From: Adiantum capillus-veneris
Taxonomy: Eukaryota > Streptophyta > Polypodiopsida > Polypodiales > Pteridaceae
Assembly: GCA_014529385.2 (NCBI GenBank)
Contig: CM043942.1
Span: 105,946,141 to 106,010,140, forward strand
DNA: 64,000 nt
Direction of reading: 5' to 3'
Both the position numbers and the translations under genes were made by a program. Every line of letters begins with the position of its first letter. Positions within the stretch are counted from its first letter, which is position 1. Of the stretch, positions 25,928 through 36,566 are shown one piece after another. Below the pieces are notes generated by a model. That model did not search any database and had not been told where the DNA came from. It saw only the letters and a list, made by a program, of their open reading frames with translations.

Positions 25928-26968
25928 AAGAATTTGTTAGAAGTTGTGATGCATGTCAAAGGACACACATACCACAAAGAAGAGGCAATATGACACTTAG
26001 ACCAATCATGGGTGCGTGAGCTTTCACAAAGTGGGGAACTGACTTTGCCGGTCCAATTTATCTAGCGACTTACAAAACATAGGCACAATATGCTATAGTT
26101 GCTATATATTATTTGATGATAGAAGCCAACGCAAATTAAAAAAATGATGCACAAACCACTACACAGTTCTTATACAAAAATGTGTTTACAAGATATGGAC
26201 TACCATTTTGAAATTGTGAATGACAAGGGACACACTTTTTGAAAGAAGTAATTGAATACATGTTGCATGAATTCATGATCATACATAACAAATCCGCCCC
26301 ATGTCACCGACAAGCTAACGACCAAACAGAACACACCAATAAAAGCTTGCACCAAGTCTTGACGAAAGTTGTTAGTATGGGACGTATTGACTAGGAGATG
26401 CACTTGCACTTAGCTCTATGGGCTTACAGAGTGGCCTACAAAACCGCTTTAAACACGACACTAGAAGTGATACTTCCTATGGAATTTTTGCTTCCTACCT
26501 TATGTATCGCTTAAACACTTGAATAGAGTGGGCATGAATTGTTAGATACATTAGAATAACTTGAACGATTGGATGAGCAGAGGTTAGCAACCATAGCCCA
26601 TATTTATGCTCAAAAGAGGAAACAAAAGCAGTTCTTTGACACTAAAATTCTCGCCAAGGAGTTTAAAAGGGGGGATCTTGTCTTAGTGTACTCATTAAAA
26701 CAACATGTTCCTAAATTCAAGAAAAAAAAGAAATGGACCATTTGTAATCGAAGACCTTTTCCAAGTGGAGAAGTCAAATTGGCAACGTTAGATAGAGATG
26801 TAATGGCTAATTAGATTAGTGGGTGTAGATTAAGAAAATATTATATGCCACTAACCAATCAGATGTTAAGCAGAATACACTCTGCAAAAGAGTGTAAATT
26901 AAGGAAACAAGAGGTGATTGATCAATTGCAAGAGGAAGTGAGGCTTCGTATCCTTAAATGCGAACAAT
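25928..26968 (+). pseudogene. Ty3/gypsy integrase relic
   Basis: The + strand reads the end of an HHCC finger (FVRSCDACQRTHIP, near 25930-25975), then KWGTDFAGPI, ARY-type core with VNDKGTH, NDQTEHTNKSLHQVL and LWAYRVAYKTALNTT. The first and second Asp and the Glu of the catalytic triad are visible across frames. A C-terminal part with QKQFFDTKILAKEFKRGDLV at 26569-26814 follows. Many stops. The WAYR-AYKT style suggests a lineage without a chromodomain (Tat/Athila-like); this is inference. No LTRs were found around it. Confidence 0.8.
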
Positions 26969-28814
26969 GAATGCAACAACATCCTCTACCACTCGCATCA
27001 ATGGAACTCCAACCCATGGATGACACATTACAAGAGGGGATGGATGTTTGAATCTCATTGATTCAGTATCTATCATTGATGTCGTGCTTGGGGCCGTGAC
27101 CAAAGGAGCTAGGCACGACCTAGAAAAGTGCCCAAATTTGTGGCACTTGAACAACACAGCAAAAAAAGTACCAAAGTTGAGAGGGATAACCTTAAGACCA
27201 TCCCCTACGTTTACCATTCATATCTTGGGCTTGGCCTTCCTGAGATCCCAACATATACACACGGCAGTGCCCAATGCTTTGCTTGATGGTACAAATAGAG
27301 GGGTACCGAGGGCTACTGCTAGGTCTTTCAAGTTGCTTCTCAGCCACAACAAGAGGCTCAAAAATGTTTTGGCCATCTGGCTTGTGCTAGCTAGTTTTAT
27401 AGGATTGCACCCACACACCCACACCTCATGTGCCCACGAACAATACCTATTCCTTTTTCTTTTTGTTTTGGCCATCTGGCTTGTGCCAACTACTTTTACA
27501 AGATTGCACCCACACACCCACACCTCATGTTTGTTGAGGTTGAACCTGATCGGGTGCGCTCAAAGGCCCTCACCTTAATTGCTAGGCCAACTCCCTTTGG
27601 ACCCAATATGTATTCCTTAACAAAAGTGTAACTCAAGTGTGGATTATCATTGATAGGACACATACATCCAGACGCACACACGTGATCCCGAGCTTTGCAT
27701 CTATGGGGATATTCTCAATGGTGCTTGAATCCAAAGGTGTTTGAACCCATTCCTGATGAAAAACTTTGTTTCCACAAAAGGAACTAAAAAGGGAAAAGTA
27801 TATGATACTATTGCAAATGGTTGTGTACGTATAGGTGGCCTTGACATAGATTTCGATGGGTAGGCGAGTCAATATGGAGAAGCAATGCATGTGGGCTAGC
27901 AAGTGACAACCGAGTTGTAGCTGCATGGTGACAAAGAGTTGTAAAACTCACAATGGTGAGTAGATTATCCTACGACGAGCATGGCAAGAGTTTGTAATTC
28001 TATGATTTTGCTTACCACTTTTCTTAAAGACATGATTTATTTTTTGGGCCCTAAAGAGGGCACCACATTTCCTCCTGGGGCTTGCATCAATCACAATGGC
28101 CGGTGAGGAATGTAGCAAGTCATTATTGACAAGTAGTGCCGGATAGAGGAAAAGACATTGAAGTTGTGGACCACAAAGTGGTTTCTAGTTGCATGGCGAC
28201 AAAATGACCTAGCAGGATAACAAAGAAAGCATAAAATGGGTGGCATTCACAGTTTGAGATTGCAAAATTATATTTTGCAATGCCTTTTTATTTGGCCTAA
28301 AGAGGCATATACACCATACTTGAACTCAAAACTTGAGTAGAGGGAGAGGGGATATGGAGAGGGTGATGGGGATGGTAGTATAGTGTTAGCCATGTCATCT
28401 TGGAAAGAAGGGTGTGGAAGCTTGATATGGAAAGGTGGGTACTCAAGATGGATGCCCAAACGATAGGTTTGCTCTTGGCAATAGGGGGCAATGCTTGTGT
28501 CACACACAAATGCTTTTTTATTTGGCCTAAAGAGGCACATACACCACACTTACTCATAGGCTTGCATCAATAGTGCTTGACCTCTCCACCTTGGAATCAC
28601 CAGGCAAGCACCTTATCCACTAGGGTAAAGGAGCCAACAAAAAGATGGGCCCCTATTTAGGGACCCGTGGACCCCCAAATATTAACTTGGTTTTGTTCCA
28701 CTTTAGAGGAAACCTCTCTTGATCCACAAGAAGATTTAGAAATTTTCTCATGTAGGAAAAGGGAGCCTTTTTGAGTTTTTTTCATACAATGCATAACATC
28801 ATCAGCTTCTGTTC
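26969..28814. other. Unassigned sequence with short direct repeats
   Basis: No gene supported. A 65-bp segment at 27367-27431 recurs imperfectly at 27466-27530. A segment around TTTATTTGGCCTAAAGAGGC recurs near 28284-28318 and 28516-28550. A degenerate LINE-tail palindrome (ACTCACAATGGTGAGT) is at 27946-27961. Confidence 0.5.
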
Positions 28815-28938
28815 GGGAGGCACCGCATACCTAGCTAGGTACGATTGGGGCCAGGGGACCGCCGGTCCCCAATCATACCTAGCTAGGTATGCGGTGCCTC
28901 CCCGCCAATCGTACCTAGCTAGGTATGCGGTGCCTCCC
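28815..28938. repeat. Three-arm inverted repeat with an inner hairpin
   Basis: A 36-base arm (28815-28850) starting GGGAGGCACCGCATACC is repeated inverted at 28867-28902 with one mismatch, and again in that inverted orientation at 28905-28938. The arms meet over GGGGACC-GCC-GGTCCCC (28854-28870), itself a perfect hairpin. Each arm contains the palindrome CCTAGCTAGG. No coding role is visible. Confidence 0.9.
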
Positions 28939-29934
28939 TCACAAAAGCACATGATGTTGAGGTAAGTCATAATGTGGGAATTATTGTGAGAATCTTTCCA
29001 AAACTTCTTGTGTGAGAGCTCACATGGGTAGCGGAGTTGCGATTAAGTTGTGGCCATCAGATATGGGTTTTAAGCCTTGTTGACCCTGCTCTCGCCTCTA
29101 AATCCACCCTTGGTGGTTTCGCCTTCGACACCTCTTTTATCATTGACAAATGAAAAATTTTCATGGTTCTTCGCTTGAAAAGCATCATTAGTGTCATCAT
29201 TCTTGTGGTAGGCTCCTAGTGTGCAACTGCTCCATTTGAATGCCTCCACACTCCATAAAGAGTAGTAGAGCTCTCACAATTTCTCGCCCAGAGCAGGTTT
29301 TTGATGGAGGCTTGAGGAACGGCTGCTTCCTTCCAAACTTTTTGTGCACAAAATATACCTGAGTATTTAACGATGTTCTCCCACTTGCATATAATTCATG
29401 TCCTTTTCTTCAAAGCTCTCCACTTTGGCCTTTTCAACGAACACAGGCACGCACACACCTCACTCACTCTCATGACCAACTTCAATGAGGACATATTTCC
29501 AATCACTTCTTGCCGTAGGTTTATTACTCGAGACTTCTTGGACCCGTTCCTTGGCAAGCACAAATCTATTAGGCTATGTCCCTCCCTCCCTCTCTCTTTT
29601 TTTTTTCTCTCACTCACACTCTCACACACACACACACACACAATAGTAGATATGGGATCCCCCCTCTCTAAAAGACACCCCCCCCCCCTTCCCCCTTTCT
29701 TTGCATGTACCTTATATCATTGTCCACCTTCACACACTCACAACAAACTTTCATCCTACTTTAAGTCTTTGAAATAACACTTTCATCATAACATCGGTGT
29801 ACTCTCAAGCACTCTTGTTGTGCTAATATGTCGTTGGTGGAAACTATGCTGATAATTGTTTGTTGAGTACTCAAAGAGGTGATACCATGATACTCATTGT
29901 GTGCGCATTTTTGTGTGTGTGTGTGTGTGTGAGT

Positions 29935-29965
<31 letters not shown>

Positions 29966-30492
29966 TGTGTATATATAAATATATATGGCAAAGGGAGTGA
30001 CCTTTTACACGTGTCACGTTCTGTGAGATGAAAGCTATAAGCCAAAAGTGGAGGAGCGAAAAAAGAGAGAGAGCTCAGAGGGGGAGCGAAGGAGAGAGAG
30101 AGAGGCCGTCGAATGCGACCGCGGTACTCGTATATATGTGTGTGTGTATGTGTGTGTGTGTCTGTGCATCCTTAGATGTGTATAGCACACATGCGAACGC
30201 ATTTAAGTTTGTCTAATTGGTTCCTTTTGTTGGTGAGCTAAATGATAGTGTTTGGTAAATCATCTCTCAATGGATGGCCACGATGGAATGGAGCTTGTAG
30301 CCTACACCAAAGACAAATCATGGATTAGGAAACACCCCCCCCCCCCCCCCCCCCCCCCCCCCCACCACCCACAAAACCCCCAACATGCATGTGTGTATGT
30401 GCGTTCATGCACACACAAACACCTACCTATGAGTCAATTTCCATCTAGGATAGGCTCCTCCTGGCTCCACCAACCAAGAACATATGGCATAA

Positions 30493-30526
<34 letters not shown>

Positions 30527-30796
30527 ATGAAGTGACTTTTATGATAACAACACCACAAAAGTGAAGGAGCGGACCCTCACAATTTGCATGCTCCATGTCA
30601 AAGTACTACCTAAAGGAGTCTATCCGGAACTTGATGCTCACTTGAAACTCGAAAGTCTACAAGAGAAGAGAGGATGTGCACAGTGCATCCCTTAGAGACT
30701 TTCCCTTTATAATTGCATCCATGCTCATACTCCCTTTTGAAATGTAAAGTCCATGGCATCCATAAAACACCCAACCTTTCCTACGTTTGAATATTC
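28939..30796. other. Unassigned sequence with CA, GA, GT and C tracts
   Basis: Includes C tracts at 30335-30363 (29) and 30494-30526 (33), and short CA, GT and GA tracts near 29620-29640 and 29910-29960. No gene supported. Confidence 0.6.
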
Positions 30797-30814
30797 AATA
30801 AAAAATGGGTTATG

Positions 30815-31112
30815 ATGACAAGGCACAGGTAACCCTAGACCAATCATCCCAATTTTGCTTGCGCCCCAACGGAATGCTTAGATAAGGGAAAAATCAAAAA
30901 ATCAGAAGATTAGTGAAGAACATGATAATGAACCTTGTGTATCAAGGGCATGGAGGCAGATCGTTAGGGGTGGCTCCCCAGATAGCAGATGTAAATTCGG
31001 TCTCTAGATGGTGTCATGGCTTGACACGAGCATGGCAAGTTCTTGTAATTTTTTTGAGATGATCAATATAATTCACTCACAATTGTGAGTTTTGTTTTTA
31101 AAATTTTTTTTT
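30815..31112 (+). mobile_element. Short LINE-tail retroposon (about 300 bp)
   Basis: Bracketed by AATAAAAAATGGGTTATG (30797-30814) and a copy at 31113-31132 that differs by a two-base insertion. The tail has ACTCACAATTGTGAGT (31075-31090), TTTTG and T/A-rich sequence. Its 3' part (GTCATGGCTTGACACGAGCA) is shared with the copy ending at 32936. Confidence 0.6.
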
Positions 31113-31132
31113 AATAAAAAAAGTGGGTTATG

Positions 31133-31790
31133 GTTTAAGTATCGCATTGCAATGCAACAAAATGGAAGCCCAATAGAAATTAGAAGCAAATTTTTTACAT
31201 AATTGCATCACATTTTTAATCCATCCCGGAGAACACACACACACACACAACCACTCGTGAACGCCGCATTTCCCTCCTAGGTTGGCATCGATCATGATAA
31301 CCACATGAATGGTTGAAAATTCTACCTTGAGGACACAAGAGGGATTTAGAATTGGATCGTCAACACTAAACACCAAACATCAAACACATGTGAGCATCCC
31401 TTTGACAAAATAATGTATCTATGTAGCTTTCTTTGACTACTTATTTCCACTTACATAAAGAAGGTTGGATAGCTTCTCTGGAGCTAACTTTCAAGTCTTG
31501 AACATGCTTGGCATCATAGAAAAACTCATCATGCATTCGCACACAGACAAATCTCATAGAAAGTGTCTCTCATCTCCTTTACGGAGTATCCCTAGAAAGC
31601 CTTATGTTATGGCGCAAAGAGAACTTAAAGTTGGTCAACAGCTCCTCCGCATGTGCATAGTTTAATGTATCTTCTATGTTAAAATCAGTCTAGTAGGAAT
31701 GGAATAGTTCATATTGGTTGTTCCGCACAGACATCGATCATATATTCTAAAGACATTTCCTTAGACCACAACAACCAATGCAATGGTTAA
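31133..31790. other. Unassigned sequence
   Basis: No gene, RNA or element end was recognised. Confidence 0.5.
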
Positions 31791-31799
31791 GAGTGTGAA

Positions 31800-32956
31800 T
31801 TGATTAATGTAAAAAGAAAAGCCTGTGCGGCTAGGGTTCGCGAGTGTTGTGAGTCCGCGGTGCACAGGATGGGAGTGGGGCGGGGCGAGGCCTCCGCTAT
31901 AGGGGTGCTCCTAGGGGTTGGGCAGCTCCTGTGCTTCTTCATCGTATTCTCGATCCTCGATATTTTTGCACTCAGGCGCCTTGGGGGCCTCCTGTCTCTT
32001 TGGGGAGTGTTTGAAAATAGTTCAATCTCTCTAGACCAAGTGATGGTTGATCGTTTCGGCGAAAGGGCAGTCACTTTTGTGACTTTTACCCTTCCGCCTA
32101 CTCCGTTTTGTGTGACCGATTGGCTACGGCGCTCACCCGCTCTGAGGTTTCCTGTGAACTGCGGGCTCTCGTCGGCTTGGTGGGAGCCTAGGAGCTTTGG
32201 ATGGAGCTCATCGCAAGCGGGGGCAAAGGTTGTGGAGAGCAGGCAAAGGTCACTATGTTCGGGGGCTACCACCTCTTCATCCTGCATTCGTGGGCAAGAT
32301 GGCAGTATGCAGAGTGGTATGCTATATCATGGAGAAGGGATGTTGGTCCGCCTCACCAACATTGTTCTTCTCAGTTGTGTTGTGCTGCATAGGCCGGAAC
32401 TGGTCCGATTTCTATGCTGTGTTGATGATCGGGTTGCTGTGGTGATGGTGTTGTTGTTACTCTTTGTGCTGGCTAGCCCTTCTGTTTGAATAGGACGCCT
32501 GGTCTTGGTGTTCGAGTCTATGCAAAGGCACTCTATGGGCACATGGTTTGTCTGTGTGACAGGGGCAACTATGTGATGGCACCCTATTAGTTGTCTTCCG
32601 GTGATGGGTACTAGGGCCCCGCCCTTGCGGCTTGCTGTTCGAGTTTGTTTTGGTCCTAATTAGGTGGTGTCGAGCCCGGTGGCAGTGGGCACGACTCCAG
32701 TGGCAACCGCTCAGGTCTCCTCTTTCTCTCTCGATGGTGGCTCCCTGTTTAGCGAGATCTCAGTTATCTTATGTTGTGGGGTGGCTCCCATTGTTAGATA
32801 ATGTATCTGATGGTTATGTTTAAGATATGGGCCTGAGAATCTATGGTCAATTTGCAGTGTCATGGCTTGATGTGGGCATGGCATGATTATGTAAATTTTT
32901 TGGTTTTGTTAATATATTATACTCACAATTGTGAGTTCTGCAACAAAAAAAGAGAG
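31800..32956 (+). mobile_element. GC-rich segment ending in a LINE-type tail
   Basis: Clearly richer in G and C than its neighbours at 31820-32700. It ends with the shared 3' block GTCATGGCTTGATGTGGGCA, the palindrome at 32921-32936, TTCTG and an A run. Open frames of 229 codons (+, 31800-32489) and 166 codons (-, 31787-32287) overlap; neither has a recognised domain. It may be the 5' region of a LINE joined to its 3' end by internal deletion. Confidence 0.5.
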
Positions 32957-33945
32957 TTTATAAATTATTACTTCAAGCATATTTGGGAGGCAGGGAATTG
33001 TCGAATCTTTGGGAACACCATTGAAACAACTAAGTTCGCGGAGATTATATAGGAAAGCAGAGGGCGATCATCGCCATAGGAAACAGATAAACTCTAAGGA
33101 GTGGAACAAGGCCGTGGGACACTTTGACTCACCTGCCTAGATAAAGGTGGGGCTCCTCGTCATAGGGTGGCTCCCCTATTAGCCTTTGAAGTTGTCTTGG
33201 CTTGTCACGAGCAAGAATCTATCAATTAAGCAAAATGGCTACTAAGGATTTCCTTCACTTGTTCCCATGCTGTCATGCTACGAGAGGCCTCATGGGCAAA
33301 GTGTGCAAATGCATGTAGAAGACTTGAAAAATCTTGTTTTTAAGAATAACCTCCTCTTGGGAAGAATGATTTGGAAAAACCAGGCCCTCCTAATATGCAC
33401 CCAAATTGTCTGCTTTTGCTATCTCAAACAAGTTTGGAAGACCAAGAACCAACATATCTTTGGAAACGACCATTTGACGACCAACTTCAAAGAGGTTATT
33501 CAAGAAAGCAAGCAAGTGATCATCTCTATTTAAAAGTGTAGGAACTCTTCCTCTGAAGAGTGGAATCAAACAATCAATGCCATTGGACATAATGTAACTA
33601 CTTAAGAAACTGTTATCTCAAACAAGTTTGGAAGACCAAGAACCAACATATCTTTGGAAACGACCATTTGATGACCAACTTCAAAGAGGTTATTCAAGAA
33701 AGCAAGCAAGTGATCATCTCTATTTAAAAGTGTAGGAACTCTTCCTCTGAAGAGTGGAATCAAACAATCAATGCCATTGGACATAATGTAACTACTTAAG
33801 AAACTGTTGCTTGTCAGGGGTTATGTAGCTTTAAATCGTATGTTATGACTCCTCAAGGCACTGGACGTGCGTGAAGATAATTGTACATTTCCTTATGGAT
33901 TCATACAGTACCTCCACTCACAATTGTGAGATGACAAAAAAAATT
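32957..33945 (+). pseudogene. Clustered LINE 3' fragments with a 194-bp tandem duplication
   Basis: Two successive LINE C-terminal remnants. The first reads HIWEAGNCRIFGNTIETTKF (about 32970-33050). The second (33230-33530) reads ICTQIVCFCYLKQVWKTKNQ and matches the minus-strand LINE at 22316-22615 (MCTQNVRYCFFNNIWKARNC). A 194-bp unit at 33420-33613 is repeated at 33614-33807 with one base different. The palindrome at 33916-33931 and an A run end the segment, which directly abuts the copia relic. Confidence 0.75.
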
Positions 33946-33949
33946 TTCT

Positions 33950-34387
33950 ATACATGGTAACATTCTCACGCACTTGACCTGCATCACTCCCTAACTTCAA
34001 ATTCTGATATAAGGGCATTGCAATTATCTTACAATTAGCCATACGATATTTTTTCAACGTATCCAAAGCATATTGCCTTTGTGACAACCATACACCTTTT
34101 TCTGTGCGAATAATTTCAATGCCCAAGAAATAGTGCAAGTCTCCCAAGTCTTTCATGTCAAACTCTTGCATATGCAGAGCTTGCACGCCCTCTACTTCAG
34201 CCACATTATCAAATGTAGACAAACATGTAACCATCTCTTTGGTCTGCATCATTTTCAGCCTTTGCAAATTTACATAACCAATACGTTTGTGCCAAATCTC
34301 AATGCCTGGAACAACACCTACACCTTGTGCAAACATGGAAATATTTACCTTGGGCACATTTACATCCAAAGTAAACATTGTTTCCAC
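33950..34387 (-). pseudogene. Copia pre-integrase segment fused to the RT C-terminus
   Basis: One open frame joins IEIWHKRIGYVNLQRLKMM (pre-integrase block, usually WH-R-GH) to MKDLGDLHYFLGIEIIRTEK and LSQRQYALDTLKKYRM (the end of copia RT). The junction is near 34190. The loss of roughly 2 kb kept the frame, giving a chimeric frame without integrase core or RT active site. Confidence 0.85.
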
Positions 34388-34430
34388 TTTTTTCCCTTGT
34401 GCAACCAGCCTTCCATTGTTTTGATGCTCT

Positions 34431-34900
34431 TCAACAAAGAGACCGTCGGAGTTTTACATGCAAACCGTTCTCAACCATTTTTTCAACAGAAACTAGGTTC
34501 TTCGTAATGTTGGGTACATGTAGTACATCAAACAGGTACTTCACTTTACCATCTATGATAGACAATGTTACATTTCCTGTAAGCATAATAGGGTGTGTAG
34601 TATCATCCCCAATCTCTACATAACTAGGATTTTGTAGAGTCTGCATTTCCTTGAACCATTTACCATGATTGGTCATGTGATTTGATACACCGGAATCCAC
34701 ATACCAGACATTATCACTGGATTTCACCACATTTGCAGCCATAGTATTCAGCATGTGTTGCACCACAAATAGCCTCTCACGCTCATTTGCATTTCTACTA
34801 GTGGTTGCATTATTGTTTTCATGCCTCCTATTTGGACAGTCACGTTCAAAGTGACCATGTCTTCCACAACCCCAACCTACTATATTTCCATGTTGTCTTG
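34431..34900 (-). pseudogene. Copia protease and zinc-knuckle region
   Basis: The protease reads WYVDSGVSNHMTNHGKWF, the copia-type active site DSGASNHMT with Ala replaced by Val. Upstream (34805-34890) a knuckle reads CGRHGHFERDC without a recognisable first Cys. The catalytic Asp is present. Confidence 0.85.
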
Positions 34901-35189
34901 CATTATTGCGTTGTGCATTTCCACGACCTCTTGGATTCCCCCTGCCTCAAAAGTTTCATCGACCACCACGTGTGTTATGACCTTGATTTTTGTTTTATAG
35001 TTGTGCTTGGCTCGTACACGACCTGTACCACGTCCTCTTCTCTTCCTCTGTTGTTGAAAAGGACCTGTGTAGAATTGTTTCCACCCTTCATAGAGGAGTC
35101 TTTCTCAAGTTCCTTCTCTTACACAATCAATAAGGACACCAAATCTATAAACAAGGGAATGTTCTCCTGAAGATGGATGCCAATTTTAA

Positions 35190-35765
35190 ATCTCTTCTAC
35201 TCAGGACCCAAACCTTGTAGAAAAAATTCTACTTTATCATCATCATTGACTGTAACACCAATTGATGCAAGTGACTCACATACGTTCTTTATGTCCAACG
35301 AATAGTCATTGATGGACATGTTTTTCTTGTGTACAATATTCAGCTTAGTCATCAACTGCAGCTTCCTTGCCTTTGTGTTGGTCACATCCAATGACAACAA
35401 AGTGTCCCAAGCCTCCTTATGAGTATGAGCATCTTGTATATGCCCAATCATAGTGTCATATACATTGATAGAAAGCCAATAAATGACTTTTTGAGCTCTC
35501 TGGTTCCCAATCTTTAAATGTCTTAATTTTCACAACACTGGCACCTTCCTTTGGCAATGGTGGTGCTGTCTCATGCTCTCCATCAATGTAGTCCCAATAA
35601 CCTTTTCCCATAAGGAATTGCTTATTCTGAACTTCCAAGCATGGAAGTTGTTTTTGGCCAGCTTCTCATTGACAACGTGGTTAAGACCATCATTGTTTGG
35701 ACGACATGTTTTCAACCCTTCAGAAAGTCTCTGAGCAGCCTGCTGAAAATAGTTAGTTATCAACT
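35190..35765 (-). pseudogene. Copia gag region
   Basis: Reads LAKNNFHAWKFRISNSLWEK, KGYWDYIDGEH and KEAWDTLLSLDVTNTKARKL, the order typical of copia gag (UBN2-type domain). The frame is broken between 35451 and 35456 and again near 35560. Confidence 0.85.
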
Positions 35766-36113
35766 ATAACCACAATCTAGGTACATACACCTGTTCATTG
35801 TGCTAAATTATTTTTGTGCACACTACAACCAAACCAAAGCTTTCTGCACCACCTATATGAAGATCTGTACAATCCCAAACCTTAGCGTTTTTGCATGCGA
35901 ACACAGTCTAACTCCAAAACAGGGGTCGAAACGTGTCCAAAATGGAAATCTAGTTACATAGTAGCAGTCCAAAGGACCACATAGAACCTTGAGATGCACA
36001 CTCTCCAAGTAGAATCACCTAATCAAAGATCGTTGGCGATGGCTCCCGAAAATACTGGTGCCGCTTCCTAAATTGCTCCTGCTTGCTGCTCCAAGCTCCT
36101 CAGACACAACCAA

Positions 36114-36125
36114 GCTCTAATACCA
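36114..36125 (-). other. PBS of the minus-strand copia relic
   Basis: On the minus strand TGGTATTAGAGC directly follows the LTR end TGACA. It is an initiator tRNA-Met type PBS with one difference. Confidence 0.85.
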
Positions 36126-36171
36126 TGTCAAGAGATAGACAAGGAGAGAGCTTGAGCTCTTGCAAGCGTGT

Positions 36172-36204
<33 letters not shown>

Positions 36205-36502
36205 AAGATGGAGGCAAAAGACTCTACCTCTCCTTCTTCACTAACTCAAGGTAAGAGGTCTACAAAACATAAGGGAAAATACAACAAAAAAAGGAGAACT
36301 AGTACAATGGTCTAGTATGAACTGCTAGTGAGTGAGGTGAATAGATAGGTGTGCCATCACTCCAATAGGTAGACTAGCTTGGTGTAGTACTGCTCTAGTA
36401 TCACTAGCAAAGATATACATATCCACCAAGGCGCGCCATTGATGATGACTGCTGGAGGTAGTCATCTAGGAGTCGTACATGTTAAACTTTGACATCTCAA
36501 CA
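36126..36502 (-). repeat. 5' LTR of the minus-strand copia relic (377 bp)
   Basis: In minus orientation it runs from TGTTGAGATGTC to CTTGACA. It contains a CG/CA dinucleotide tract (about 36172-36203). Only one LTR remains, so its length rests on the TG...CA ends. Confidence 0.75.
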
Positions 36503-36512
36503 CTTTGGATAA

Positions 36513-36566
<54 letters not shown>

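Larger units (their letters stand above)
33946..36502 (-). mobile_element. Minus-strand Ty1/copia deletion derivative
   Basis: From right to left: LTR (36126-36502), PBS, gag, zinc knuckle, protease, pre-integrase domain, then directly the C-terminal part of RT. The integrase core and most of RT are missing. The 3' part and 3' LTR are cut off where the LINE tail ends at about 33945. The relic cannot be autonomous. Confidence 0.85.

Noticed and set aside
28815-28938. The repeated arms as a CRISPR array
   Set aside because: The arms are inverted and adjacent, with no regular unique spacers, and the setting is eukaryotic.
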